Position numbers and translations under genes: made by a program
From: Anammoximicrobium sp032229885
GTDB taxonomy: Bacteria > Planctomycetota > Planctomycetia > Pirellulales > Pirellulaceae
NCBI GenBank assembly: GCA_032229885.1
Contig: JAVYAJ010000193.1
Span: 3,954-67,953, forward strand
Length of the DNA: 64,000 nt
Direction: 5' to 3'
Shown here: piece after piece, positions 35,767 through 45,400 of the stretch
Layout: each line of letters begins with the position of its first letter
How positions within the stretch are numbered: the first letter of the stretch is position 1
Notes under the pieces: generated by a model
Told to the model about the DNA's origin: nothing
Databases searched by the model: none
The model's input: the letters and a program-made list of their open reading frames with translations, nothing else

Positions 35767-38043
35767 ATGGCAACCCTTGCAGAAAGCCTGGTCAGCACGA
35801 CGTCGCGGCGCCTGCCGTTGCGGATGCGTCCCGATCTGTCGATCCGCAAGCATCACTATCACGGCGAAGGCTATTGGGTTGTCAAAGAGCCGGTGGGTTT
35901 GAACTACTACCGCTTTCACGAGGAGGAGTTCGCCATCCTGCAGATGCTCGACGGCCAGACGAGCATGGACGAGATCAAGGAGCGGTTCGAGGCTGAATTC
36001 GCCCCGCAGAAGATCACGTTTCAGGATCTGGCCCAGTTCATCGGGATGCTGCATCGCAGCGGGCTGGTGATCTCCGAGGCGGCGGGCCAGGGCCGCCAGC
36101 TCAAGAAACGACGCGACGAAAAGAAACGCAAGGAGTGGCTCGGCCGTCTCAGCAACGTATTCGCGCTTCGCTGGCGCGGCGTCGACCCGGAACGGTTTCT
36201 GAATTGGCTGTATCCGCTGACTCGCTGGATGTTCCATCCGGTCTGCGTGGCGATGTGCCTGGCGCTCGCGCTGTCCGCGCTGCTGCTGGTGATGGTCCAA
36301 TACGACGTGTTCTATTCGCGTCTGCCGTCGTTCCACGAATTTTTCGATCCGCGGGCCGCCAACAAATGGCTATATCTGGCGGTGACCATGGGGGTGGTCA
36401 AGGTATTGCACGAGTTCGGCCACGGCCTGTCGTGCAAACATTTTGGCGGCGAATGCCACGAGATCGGCTTCATGCTGTTGGTGCTGACGCCCTGTCTGTA
36501 CTGCAACGTGTCCGATTCCTGGATGCTGCGCAACAAATACCGCCGGGCGATGATCGGGGCCGCCGGGATGTACGTCGAACTGGTCCTGGCCTCGCTCGCC
36601 ACGTTCATCTGGTGGTTCAGCGATCGGACCACGCTGGTGAACAACCTGGCGTTGAACGTGATGTTCATCTGTTCGGTCAGCACGGTGATCTTCAACGGCA
36701 ATCCGCTGCTGCGCTTCGACGGCTATTACATCCTGATGGACCTGGCCGAAATTCCCAATCTGCGGCAGAAGTCCACCGAGGTCTTGAAACGGTTCCTCGT
36801 CGGAACGTGCTTGGGTTTAGAGCAACCTGAGAATCCGTTTCTACCGCAGAAGAACCGCGTCCTGTTCGGGCTGTATACGGTGGCGGCCGTGGCGTACCGC
36901 TGGATCGTGGTGTTTTCGATCGTGTTTTTCCTGATCAAGGTTTTCGAACCGATCGGACTGAAGATCGTTGGTCAGGTGATTGCCGGAGTCGGATTTTTCG
37001 GTCTGGTCGTCCAGCCGCTGTGGCAACTGGCGCGCTTCTTCTACTTGCCGGGGAGGTTGCACAAAGTGAAAAAGCTACGGGTGGTCGCATCGGCGGCAGT
37101 CGTCGTAAGCGTGGTGGCCGCCGTCCTTTTTCTGCCGCTGCCGCACTCGGTCAAGTGCGAGTTCGAAATCCAGCCGCGCGATGCCGCGGCGGTGTACGTC
37201 GAAGTCGCCGGACGAGTCGAGCGGATTCTCGTTCGCGACGGCCAGCAGGTGGACCGTGGCCAGCCGATCGTCGAGCTCAGCAATCCGGACCTCGATCTGG
37301 CGGTTCTGAACCTGGAAGGCCAGCACGAGGTCACCCAGACGCGGCTGGCGACGATCGAGCGAGAACGCTTCCGCAACGACCAATCCGGTCTGCAGATCGG
37401 CCACATATCCGAATTATTGGCGACCACCAAGGCGCAACTCGCCGAGAAAGAGCGCGAGCTGGCCCGGTTGCGGGTCGTGACCCCGGTGTCGGGAACGATC
37501 ATCCCCGCGCCGCCGCGGCCCGCGCGCGACGAACTGGTCGATGGCCGCTTGCCGACCTGGACAGGCTCGCCGCTGGACCCCAAGAACGTGGGCGCGGCGT
37601 ATGCCGAAGGCGAGCTGTTATGCCGCGTCGGCGACCCGACCGATCTCGAGGCCCTGTTGGTCGTCGACCAGGCGGACATCGATCTGGTCGACGCTGCGAT
37701 GGCCCAGGCCCAGCCGGCCGTCAAGTTGGAGGCCGATGCCTATCCGGGGCGTCATCTGCGCAGCCGCGTCGAGCAGGTCGCCCGCGTCGAATTGAAGGAC
37801 ATCCCAGGCAGCCTGGCGGCGCAGGCCGGCGGGCGGCTCGAGACCAAGGTCGATCGCGCGTCGGGCGGGGTTCGGCCGATGAGCACCTCGTACCACGCCC
37901 GCGTGCCGCTGGATGACCAAGGTCCGTTGAAGGGGCTGTTATGCCCCGGGATGAAGGGGCGAGCTCAGATCTATACCCAGTGGCAATCGATGGGCCAGCG
38001 AGCGTTTCGTTTCGTAGCTCGCACCTTTCATTTCGAGCTGTAG
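35767..38043 (+). CDS. PqqD-like / M50 site-2-type protease / HlyD fusion membrane protein
   Basis: A 758-residue protein. Residues about 30-105 resemble a PqqD-like peptide-binding domain (YWVVKEPVGLNYYRFHEEEFAILQMLDG, TFQDLAQFIGMLHRSGLV). A Lys/Arg-rich link leads to a polytopic domain with the zinc motif HEFGH (215-219) and the third ligand in NPLLRFDGYYILMD (D318), as in M50/YydH-type peptidases. After more helices (to about 455), a HlyD-like periplasmic part begins (AVYVEVAGRVERILVRDGQQVDRGQPIVEL), with coiled coil and RVVTPVSGTIIP. ATG 35767 is used because homologous-looking sequence starts there. It is the central gene of the unit and would cut or export a peptide; no substrate gene is evident. 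Confidence 0.88.
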   Translation: MATLAESLVSTTSRRLPLRMRPDLSIRKHHYHGEGYWVVKEPVGLNYYRFHEEEFAILQMLDGQTSMDEIKERFEAEFAPQKITFQDLAQFIGMLHRSGLVISEAAGQGRQLKKRRDEKKRKEWLGRLSNVFALRWRGVDPERFLNWLYPLTRWMFHPVCVAMCLALALSALLLVMVQYDVFYSRLPSFHEFFDPRAANKWLYLAVTMGVVKVLHEFGHGLSCKHFGGECHEIGFMLLVLTPCLYCNVSDSWMLRNKYRRAMIGAAGMYVELVLASLATFIWWFSDRTTLVNNLALNVMFICSVSTVIFNGNPLLRFDGYYILMDLAEIPNLRQKSTEVLKRFLVGTCLGLEQPENPFLPQKNRVLFGLYTVAAVAYRWIVVFSIVFFLIKVFEPIGLKIVGQVIAGVGFFGLVVQPLWQLARFFYLPGRLHKVKKLRVVASAAVVVSVVAAVLFLPLPHSVKCEFEIQPRDAAAVYVEVAGRVERILVRDGQQVDRGQPIVELSNPDLDLAVLNLEGQHEVTQTRLATIERERFRNDQSGLQIGHISELLATTKAQLAEKERELARLRVVTPVSGTIIPAPPRPARDELVDGRLPTWTGSPLDPKNVGAAYAEGELLCRVGDPTDLEALLVVDQADIDLVDAAMAQAQPAVKLEADAYPGRHLRSRVEQVARVELKDIPGSLAAQAGGRLETKVDRASGGVRPMSTSYHARVPLDDQGPLKGLLCPGMKGRAQIYTQWQSMGQRAFRFVARTFHFEL

Positions 38044-38114
38044 TCATGCGGGTTCCGATGAGCCCGAAGTGTGTGTTGTTTGGATCTGTTTCAGGAGAGT
38101 GAGGAGATTTAGGA

Positions 38115-38486
38115 ATGGCGGAACAAAACACTGCCCCCGAAGCGACGGAAACCCCGGCTGCGGACGCGCCCGCGACCCGTCCGGCTCAGGCTCCAGCGCA
38201 GGCCCAGTTGCGCGTCGACGACTCGAACATCGTGGCCCTGTACGCCAACTTCTGTCGCGTCACCGGGACCCCGGAAGAGCTGATCATCGACTTTGGCCTG
38301 AACCCGCAACCGGTCGGCATTCCCACCGAGCCGATCAAGGTCGGCCAGCGGATCATCGTGAACTTCTTCACGGCCAAGCGGCTGTTGGGCGCGCTGTCCA
38401 TGTCCGTCCAGCGGCACGAAGCCGTGTTCGGCGTCCTCGAGACCGACATCAACAAACGGCTCCGCATGCCCCAGGCCGCCGGTTGA
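38115..38486 (+). CDS. DUF3467-family small protein
   Basis: A 123-residue cytosolic protein with an Ala/Pro/Thr-rich 35-residue start followed by VDDSNIVALYANFCRVTGTPEELIIDFGL and GQRIIVNFFTAKRLLGALSMSVQRHE, the pattern of DUF3467. The family has no assigned biochemical role. GAGGAG and GGA sequences precede the ATG. It is placed 71 nt after the M50-HlyD stop on the same strand, so it is the last gene of the unit and may be a dedicated partner. Confidence 0.85.
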   Translation: MAEQNTAPEATETPAADAPATRPAQAPAQAQLRVDDSNIVALYANFCRVTGTPEELIIDFGLNPQPVGIPTEPIKVGQRIIVNFFTAKRLLGALSMSVQRHEAVFGVLETDINKRLRMPQAAG

Positions 38487-39164
38487 TCGTCGGCGCCGTG
38501 TCGCCGTGCAAGTCCGCCGATCAGCGGCGACCGTCCGGCGAGAGACAGACTGCGAGGCGCGCGGCCGTCGGCGACGCGCCGCCCGTCCTCGCCACCGCGC
38601 CCGTGTTTCAGAGCGCGGGTGATCGCGGGGCGATCGCCGGATCAGCGCTGGCCCCGCCGCTCGGCGCCGCCTACGAACGGCGTGTTCGGTTGCGACGCGG
38701 AGTGTTGCCCGCCGTGCGCTGACGCCCCACGGGATTTCGTCGCAACCGTCCGGGATCCGTCGCGTCGTCTTGTGAGGGGGGCGTCTCGCGCGACGTTCGC
38801 CGTCCGACATCTGCGTTGCTGCGACGGAACGCCGCCGCGACAGCGTGTCACTCTCGATGCAACGGCGCGTGACGCTGGCCGAGCCTCTATGAGTTTATGG
38901 CCGGCGCTCAGAACCGCGGGCGAACCTCGCCGCACTGGGCGATGCGGCGGGCCGCGCTGGGTGGGACACAACAGATGCGGCGAAACTCTCGCCAGAACAA
39001 GTCGGCGACCATCCCGACAGGGACGCTTCGACGGCCAACGTGGCTTACCCGTGGCTTATGAATCTGACGGACGCGACGACGTTCCCACGCGCCGGTCGAG
39101 ACGCCCGCAGCCCGCGGCGAAATGCGAAACCGCGGAACGTGCACAGCAGCGAAGGAAAGCGACC
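38487..39164. other. Intergenic region, about 680 nt
   Basis: Separates the HlyD/M50 unit from the aldo/keto reductase. Because the M50 neighbour should have a peptide substrate, this stretch was read for small genes; none with a good ribosome-binding site and plausible leader was found. The open frame continuing upstream of the reductase is arginine-rich noise. Confidence 0.5.
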
Positions 39165-40136
39165 ATGAAATATCGCAGGTTTGGACGCACGGGCTGGCAG
39201 GTCAGTGAAATCGGCTATGGCATGTGGGGCATGGGCGGCTGGACGGGCTCGGACGACGACCAGTCGCGCCGATCCCTACAGCGCGCCGTCGACCTGGGCT
39301 GCAATTTCTTCGATACGGCCTGGGCCTATGGGGCGGGACATAGCGAGGCGTTGTTGGGCGAGTTGGTGCGGGCCAATCCGCGGCGAAAGCTCTACACGGC
39401 GACGAAAATTCCGCCCAAGAACCGCAGGTGGCCCAGCCAACGGCACTTTGTGCTCGACGACTGTTATCCGCCCGATTACATCCAGGAATACGTCGAGCGC
39501 AGCCTGCAGAACTCCGGCCTGCCGTCGTTCGACCTGATGCAGTTCCATACCTGGGAGGACGCCTGGCTGCAGGACGACCGTTGGGTCACCAAGCTCGGCG
39601 AGCTCAAAGCGCAGGGGTTGATTCATGCCATCGGCCCGAGCCTGAATCGCTGGGAACCGTGGAATGGCGTCCGGACGGTCGAAAGCGGACTGATCGATTC
39701 GGTCCAGTTGATCTACAATATCTTCGACCAGAACCCGCGGGACGAACTGCTGCCGGCCTGTGCCCAGCATGACGTCGCGATCATTGCCCGCGTGCCGTTC
39801 GACGAAGGGACGTTGACGGGCCAACTGACCACCGACAGCCGCTGGCCCGACGGAGACTGGCGGAACACCTATTTTACGCCCGAAAACCTCTCGGCGAGCG
39901 TCGAGCGCGCCGAGCGTCTGAAACGCCTATTGCCGTCCGGCATGACCCTGCCCGAGATGGCCCTGCGATTCATCCTCGCCGAACCGCGGATCAGCACGAT
40001 CATCCCCGGGATGCGAAAGCTGCCGCACGTCGAAGCGAACCTGGCGACCAGCGACGCGGGCCCGCTGGACGACGCGCTCTTGGCCGAATTGGCTCGCCAC
40101 CGCTGGGATCGCCAGCCGACGGAATGGTCCCAATGA
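39165..40136 (+). CDS. Aldo/keto reductase
   Basis: A 323-residue NADPH-dependent (beta/alpha)8 reductase. RRFGRTGWQVSEIGYGMWGMGGW at the start and FFDTAWAYGAGHSEALLGE (catalytic Asp/Tyr region) are typical. The conserved catalytic Lys lies in LYTATKIPPKN and the His in LMQFHTW. LPEMALRFILAEPRISTIIPGMRKLPHVEAN near the end is the usual NADP-binding end of the family. ATG 39165 follows GAAGGAAAG. The substrate is unknown. It overlaps the next gene by 4 nt (ATGA). Confidence 0.95.
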   Translation: MKYRRFGRTGWQVSEIGYGMWGMGGWTGSDDDQSRRSLQRAVDLGCNFFDTAWAYGAGHSEALLGELVRANPRRKLYTATKIPPKNRRWPSQRHFVLDDCYPPDYIQEYVERSLQNSGLPSFDLMQFHTWEDAWLQDDRWVTKLGELKAQGLIHAIGPSLNRWEPWNGVRTVESGLIDSVQLIYNIFDQNPRDELLPACAQHDVAIIARVPFDEGTLTGQLTTDSRWPDGDWRNTYFTPENLSASVERAERLKRLLPSGMTLPEMALRFILAEPRISTIIPGMRKLPHVEANLATSDAGPLDDALLAELARHRWDRQPTEWSQ

Positions 40137-40951
40137 CAGCGAACCTGTTGATTCCGATCCTGCCCTACGTGGCGTACCTGGCCGTCGGGGCGGTCGTCGG
40201 CGTGCTGGCCGGCCTGTTGGGCGTCGGCGGCGGTCTGGTGATCGTCCCGATGCTGATGTTCTGCTTTGCGCAGCTCGGGTTGCCACCGGAAAACATGATG
40301 CACCTGGCGCTGGGCACCTCGCTGGCCAGCATCGTCTTTACGTCGATTTCAAGTTCCCTGTCGCACCATCGCCGGGGCGCGGTGGTCTGGATCGCCGTGC
40401 GGCGGATCACGCCGGGCATCTTGGCTGGCACGTTCGCGGGCGCGTTCCTCGCATCCCTGCTGTCCACCACGGGGCTCAAAGCCTTCTTCAGCGTGTTTCT
40501 CCTGTACGTTGCCGTCCAGATCCTGGTGGACAAAAAACCGGCCCCGTCCCGCGAGCTGCCAGGGATCGTGGGCATGTCTGCGGGCGGAGCCTTGATCGGC
40601 CTGGTGTCCAGCCTGGTCGGCATCGGCGGCGGATCGCTGTCGGTTCCCCTCCTGCTGTGGTGCAACGTCACGGGGCACCGGGCGATTGGCACGTCGGCCG
40701 CGATCGGCTTTCCCATTGCCCTGGCCGGCGCCGCGGGGTACATTGTCAACGGCTGGCAGGACCGCGCGCTGCCCGCCGGCGCACTGGGCTATGTCTATCT
40801 GCCGGCGCTGGTCGGGATCGTCGCGGCGAGCATGATGACCGCGCCGTGGGGCGCGCAGATGGCCCATCGCATTTCCGTCAAGCGACTGAAACGCATCTTT
40901 GCCGTCATGCTGCTCGTGATGGGCGTGCGCATGGTGCTCAGCACGCTGTGA
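40133..40951 (+). CDS. TauE/SafE-family membrane transporter
   Basis: A 272-residue integral membrane protein of the sulfite/organosulfonate exporter-like family, with about eight hydrophobic segments. It shows the two inverted-topology halves marked by GVLAGLLGVGGGLVIVPML and GLVSSLVGIGGGSLSVPLLL. The ATG at 40133 overlaps the reductase stop; an ATG at 40124 is also in frame. Members move small anions such as sulfite or sulfoacetate. Coupling with a reductase suggests a shared substrate, not proven. Confidence 0.92.
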   Translation: MTANLLIPILPYVAYLAVGAVVGVLAGLLGVGGGLVIVPMLMFCFAQLGLPPENMMHLALGTSLASIVFTSISSSLSHHRRGAVVWIAVRRITPGILAGTFAGAFLASLLSTTGLKAFFSVFLLYVAVQILVDKKPAPSRELPGIVGMSAGGALIGLVSSLVGIGGGSLSVPLLLWCNVTGHRAIGTSAAIGFPIALAGAAGYIVNGWQDRALPAGALGYVYLPALVGIVAASMMTAPWGAQMAHRISVKRLKRIFAVMLLVMGVRMVLSTL

Positions 40952-40960
40952 GCGCGCGCC

Positions 40961-41008
40961 GCCGAGTGGGTTGGGCGCCGAGTGGGTCGGGCGCCGAGCG
41001 GGTCGGGC
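40961..41008 (+). repeat. 16-bp tandem repeat, three copies
   Basis: GCCGAGTGGGTTGGGC, GCCGAGTGGGTCGGGC, GCCGAGCGGGTCGGGC head to tail, then a partial GGCGAGCG. Lies immediately after the TauE/SafE gene. Confidence 0.9.
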
Positions 41009-41017
41009 GGCGAGCGC

Positions 41018-41112
41018 AGGGAAGTGCGCCGTCGTGGAGGGCGCGTTGCGTCGTGGAGGGACGCGCTCCGTCGCGTCCGTTCGGCTGCGGCCATGACGGA
41101 GCGTGGCCCTCC
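41018..41112. repeat. GC-rich dispersed element, copy 4 (best preserved)
   Basis: GAAGTGCGCCGTCGTGGAGG, then GGAGGGACGCGCTCCGTCGC and GTCCGT (41055-41080, with palindrome GACGCG-CTCCGT-CGCGTC), ending GACGGAGCGTGGCCCTCC. The two ends are partly inverted relative to each other, so the whole can form a long imperfect hairpin. Confidence 0.85.
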
Positions 41113-41150
41113 GCTTGATTCGATTTTGGCAAGAAAGGCGCCGCACCGAC

Positions 41151-42353
41151 ATGAGACTCGAAATCAAATCCGCCATCGTTTTCTTCGCCGCCTGGCTGCT
41201 GGCGTGGCCTGCCGCCTCGCACGCCCAACCGGCCGGACCGACGCGTCCGGCCAAGAAACTGATCGAGTACGGTTGGGACGTCCCCTACCCGGATCAGGTG
41301 CGGGCGGAGATTCGCAATATGGAGAAAAAGCCATTCGACGGCGTCATCTTCCGCTTGCGAACCTGGAATCATGCCTTCGATCCGCGGCCCTGGGACGAAG
41401 CGCAGCTTCGGCCGCAGTTCGATGACCTGGCCGCTGTCCAATGGCAGACGTTCACGGACAATTTCCTGTGCTTGTACGCCGCCAACAACTGGAAGATGGA
41501 CTGGTTCGACGACCAGCAGTGGGAGAACATCGCCGCGAACTTGCGGCTGAGCGCCAAGGCCGCCAAGATTGGCCGCTGCGTGGGCCTGGTCTTCGATCCC
41601 GAACCGTACGGAGACAACCCGTGGGCCTATCCCGGCATGAACGCGGATCGCAGTTTCGCGGAGGTCGAAGCGCAAGTCCAAGAACGAGGCGCCCAGTTCA
41701 TGACCGCCCTGCAGGCCGAACTGCCCGCCGTGCGCCTGCTGACCTTCTTCCATCAGAGCCTGTTCAGCGGACTGCTGGACATGCCGGATGTCGCACAGCG
41801 CCAGGACCAACTGGCCAAGCACCATTGGGGCCTGCTGTCCGCGTTTTGGAATGGGGCGCTGCAGGCTGCGGGTCCCGAAGCGCGGATCATCGACGGCTAT
41901 GAAATGGCCTACTATTTCACCAACACCGACCAGTTTTTCCGTGCTTATCACACCACGAAACAGCGCTCGCTGAGCCTCGTTCCCCCCGAGCTGCGAAGCA
42001 AATACGCCGCGACCGTCCAAGCCGGCATGTCGCTGTACATGGACCAGACGCTGGACCTGCGGCAGCCGCAGGAACGGTATCTGTCCCACTATCTGACGCC
42101 CGCCGAGCGGCTGCGGTTCTTCGAGCACCACGTGTACTACGCGCTGACGACCAGCGACGAGTACGTGTGGTGCTACAGCGAACGGCTGAACTGGTGGCAA
42201 GACAAGGTTCCTGACGGCGCCGAGGCGGCGATCCGCGCCGCGCGAGAAATGGTTGCGCAAGGCCAGGCCGATCGGGCGCGCCAACTGAGCGCCGAACTGG
42301 CCGAGGCCGTCGCCGCCGGCCAAAAGAAAATGGCCGAAGCCAAGAAACAATGA
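41151..42353 (+). CDS. Secreted protein of unknown function, possibly a glycosidase-like barrel
   Basis: A 400-residue protein with a signal peptide (KSAIVFFAAWLLAWPAASHA, cleavage before QPAGP). The mature start LIEYGWDVPYPDQVRAEIRNMEKKPFDGVIFRL reads like the first strand-helix of a TIM barrel that places a conserved Asp. Other polar clusters are DPEPYGDNPWAYPGMN and IIDGYEMAYYFTN. These could be barrel carboxylates, but no known glycoside hydrolase signature was recognised. The tail is an Ala/Lys-rich helix. ATG 41151 is chosen as the signal-peptide start. It is convergent with the next gene. Confidence 0.75.
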   Translation: MRLEIKSAIVFFAAWLLAWPAASHAQPAGPTRPAKKLIEYGWDVPYPDQVRAEIRNMEKKPFDGVIFRLRTWNHAFDPRPWDEAQLRPQFDDLAAVQWQTFTDNFLCLYAANNWKMDWFDDQQWENIAANLRLSAKAAKIGRCVGLVFDPEPYGDNPWAYPGMNADRSFAEVEAQVQERGAQFMTALQAELPAVRLLTFFHQSLFSGLLDMPDVAQRQDQLAKHHWGLLSAFWNGALQAAGPEARIIDGYEMAYYFTNTDQFFRAYHTTKQRSLSLVPPELRSKYAATVQAGMSLYMDQTLDLRQPQERYLSHYLTPAERLRFFEHHVYYALTTSDEYVWCYSERLNWWQDKVPDGAEAAIRAAREMVAQGQADRARQLSAELAEAVAAGQKKMAEAKKQ

Positions 42354-42423
42354 CCCGCTGCGGCCCGCGGCCCATCCGCGCCGCGCGACCATCCATGTTC
42401 GCGTCCCGCAATCGGTGACCGGG

Positions 42424-45400
42424 TCAGAACGGGTTCTGCCAGGGGGCGTAGTTCCAGTTTTGGAACAGGTTCATCGCGGCTCGATCGATGCTATCGGTCT
42501 GCGGCAGCAGGATCAGGGCGTCCAGCCAGGCGCCTTGGCCGGCGCCCAGCGTCAGGCGGTGTTTACCCGCTGTCAGCTCGATGTCCGCGATGCGATACCA
42601 GGCCCAGTGATCGTTTCGCTCTTTGTGGAAACGTTTGGTGTTCGCGCGGCTCGGCGAATCCCAATCTTCGAACCCGATCATCCGTGTGACTCGCAGCGGA
42701 CGGGCCGACTGGTCGTCCAGCCCATAGGACAGGCTCGGATCGGCATCCAGCGGCCAGCGTGCGCGAACCCACAGGGCGTGCGTGCCGTTGCGCGAAGCTG
42801 TGAAATCAAATCCCAGCCGTCCGCTTCCCGTGAACTCGACGCCGCTCGCGCCGCTCAGTTCCGCGACGTCGCGGACGCTGGCCATCCCGACCAACTCGTC
42901 ATGCGTTTCGGCCTCGCGGACCAGCGGCGCCTGCGCCGCCAACACCTCGATCCGGGTCCGCCGCTGGGCGTCGCCGTCGCCGAGCACGACCGTCACAGCC
43001 TGGATTTCACCGGGCTGCGAGTTCGGTGCACGCAGCACAAACTCGGCTTCGGCCATCTGGTCCGCGGCAGTCAGCTCGATTGTGTGCCGCTCGGGCGTGC
43101 ACGTCCAACCCGCCGGCAGATCGGCCAGGCGCACTTCGCCTTGCACACCCCGGCCATGGAACTTGACCCGTATGGGAACCTCGCCTCCCGGCGCCACGAC
43201 CAGCACGTTGCGGTGCAGCTCGTCGCCTTCGGTATAGAAGCTCAGCGCATCGACGGCAACGGCCAGCTCGCTGCGATACCGTTCGGTCCAACGGCAGGCG
43301 GTCGTAATCGGAACCTGCCCCGCGCCGCCGACGAACGCGATGGGGTTCACCCCCAGGGCAAGCTTGCCCGGCAGAGCCAGCGACGAGACAACCACGGTGC
43401 CGCGGACTTGCAGCCCCTCGACCACGCCCGCGGCGTCGGGCGAAAGTTCGAGCTTGAGCCAATAGGCATAGCGGGCCGTGACCTGCGCGCGCAGCTCGGC
43501 GTCAAGCTCGCCGCGCCGCGCTGCACTGCGCCAGGCCTCGGTCCAGTGCCGGCCTTCGTCAAACGACAGCGCCAGCCGCACGCCGTCGGGACGGTTCGTC
43601 GTATAGACGCCCCGCACGATCGCGTCAGAGAAGATATATGGGCACTGGGCGCGATAGATCAGGCTCGCCGGCTTGGCTGCGTCCGCGGGCCGCAGCCGAG
43701 TCCGGCCATCGTCCAGACGCTCGACGACCATGTTCTCCAGGCTCGTCGCGTCACCGGCGTCGGTCGGTTCGTACACGATTGCGCCGTTCCCGAACAGCGG
43801 CGGGATCTTGGCCAAGGGCAGCGGTTGCCGGTCGCCGGAAACCTCGAACCAGCGGCCCTCGTTGTGCCAGCATAGGCTCGCCCGTTCGCCGGCTCGCAGC
43901 GCGAATCCCATGTCGTGCGGCCGCAGCGCCGTGCCGAACGGAATGCCGGTCGGACGGCCTTGCAGCCATGCGCAGGCGTCGCCTCCCTGGCGGATCTTCA
44001 GGTAGGGATCCTCCTCGATCCGTCGCCGGCCGATGATCGTCGTGTTGTCGCGATCTAGCCAGAACACACGGGCAGACAGATCAAACAACCGCCATTGGCC
44101 TTGGTAAAACGCTTGCTGAAACTGGTGGTGCGTCCCTGAGGCGTCGTTGGACGAGATGCCGACGGACAGGAGCAGTTTGCGCAACATGTGGTTCAGCGGG
44201 CCGCATTGGTCGTACGGATAGATGTTCAGCGCCTTGAGAAACGTGTACGAGATCCGCGGACGGTGCAGCGTCGGCAGCGTTTCACAGTACGACGCGTCGT
44301 AATAGTGAGCGCTCCGCAGCGCGTAGCGAAACGCCTCGATGGCTTTCGCCTCGTCGTCGCCCGCCGGCTCGCCCAGCGTAGCGCGAAGGCTGTCCACGCT
44401 CAGCGGGACGACGGCGCCGTTGGCTTGCCAGGCCGGCAGCACGGCGGTCGGCTGTGTCGCCGACCCCTTTGCGGCCGCCTCGTTCGGTGCGGACGCGTCG
44501 GCCTTTTCCGCCGCGCGTTCGTAGGTGACGCTGCGCATCAGCGGCGGATAATCCCCGCCCACGGTCAGTGATAGGCGATCATTCTCGCCGCTCAGCGTCC
44601 GTTCGACGCCATGCTCGCGATATTCGATGTATCGCGGGTCCGGTGGTCGGGAAAACGGTGTGTTCGTCGGCAGGCGGCCTTCGGCCCGATTGGCCTCGAA
44701 CAGCGAGACCGGCGCGTGTGGCTGGACGACGACCGTCCGGCTGTCGATTTCGCCGGACGTCCGCAGTTCGAGCGTCGCCGATTCCTCTTGTGTTGGCAGT
44801 TCGAGACACAGATGGCCGCGCACAAACCGATCGTCGCCGGCATGCACGCCATGCGGCTCGTTCTCGAAGTGGAACAGCGCGCGGGTATGTTCATCCGTCG
44901 TGAACTCGTCGCGCGGCGGCGTGAACGAATCGGCATAGCGTTCGATGTCCGAGATCCGCAGTTCGTCGATCACGGCCTCGGCCGATTGTCCGACCGCCCC
45001 GGACACCTGGCGGCCGATGCACACCTGCATGGGCATGCTGCGGCTGTCCCGTTCGAAGATCCCGATGCCCTTGGTCGCCGTGCCGGCCGCCTCGAGGCTG
45101 CTGGGCCAAGCCGTTGTGCCCGGCCCCTGTCGCGCGACCAACTGACCGTCGACGAACAGCGCCAGATGCGCGCGGGGGAAATCCCACGTGGCCGCAATAT
45201 GATGCCAGCGGCCCGAGGCCAGCGGCGCGGGACCGCGCACGACACGAGGTGTTTGGTCTGCGTCGGCGATCAGGAACTCGAGCTCGTTGCGACCGTCCGC
45301 GCCCCGCTTGCGCAACGTGCATTGTCGGCGATGCATATAGGCCACGGAATCGAAGAACACGCGCTCGACGTCGTCGCCCGCGTCCCACGTGGGCTGGCAC

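Noticed and set aside
38487..39164. Precursor peptide gene for the M50-HlyD unit
   Set aside because: No short frame with a ribosome-binding site and leader-like sequence was found.
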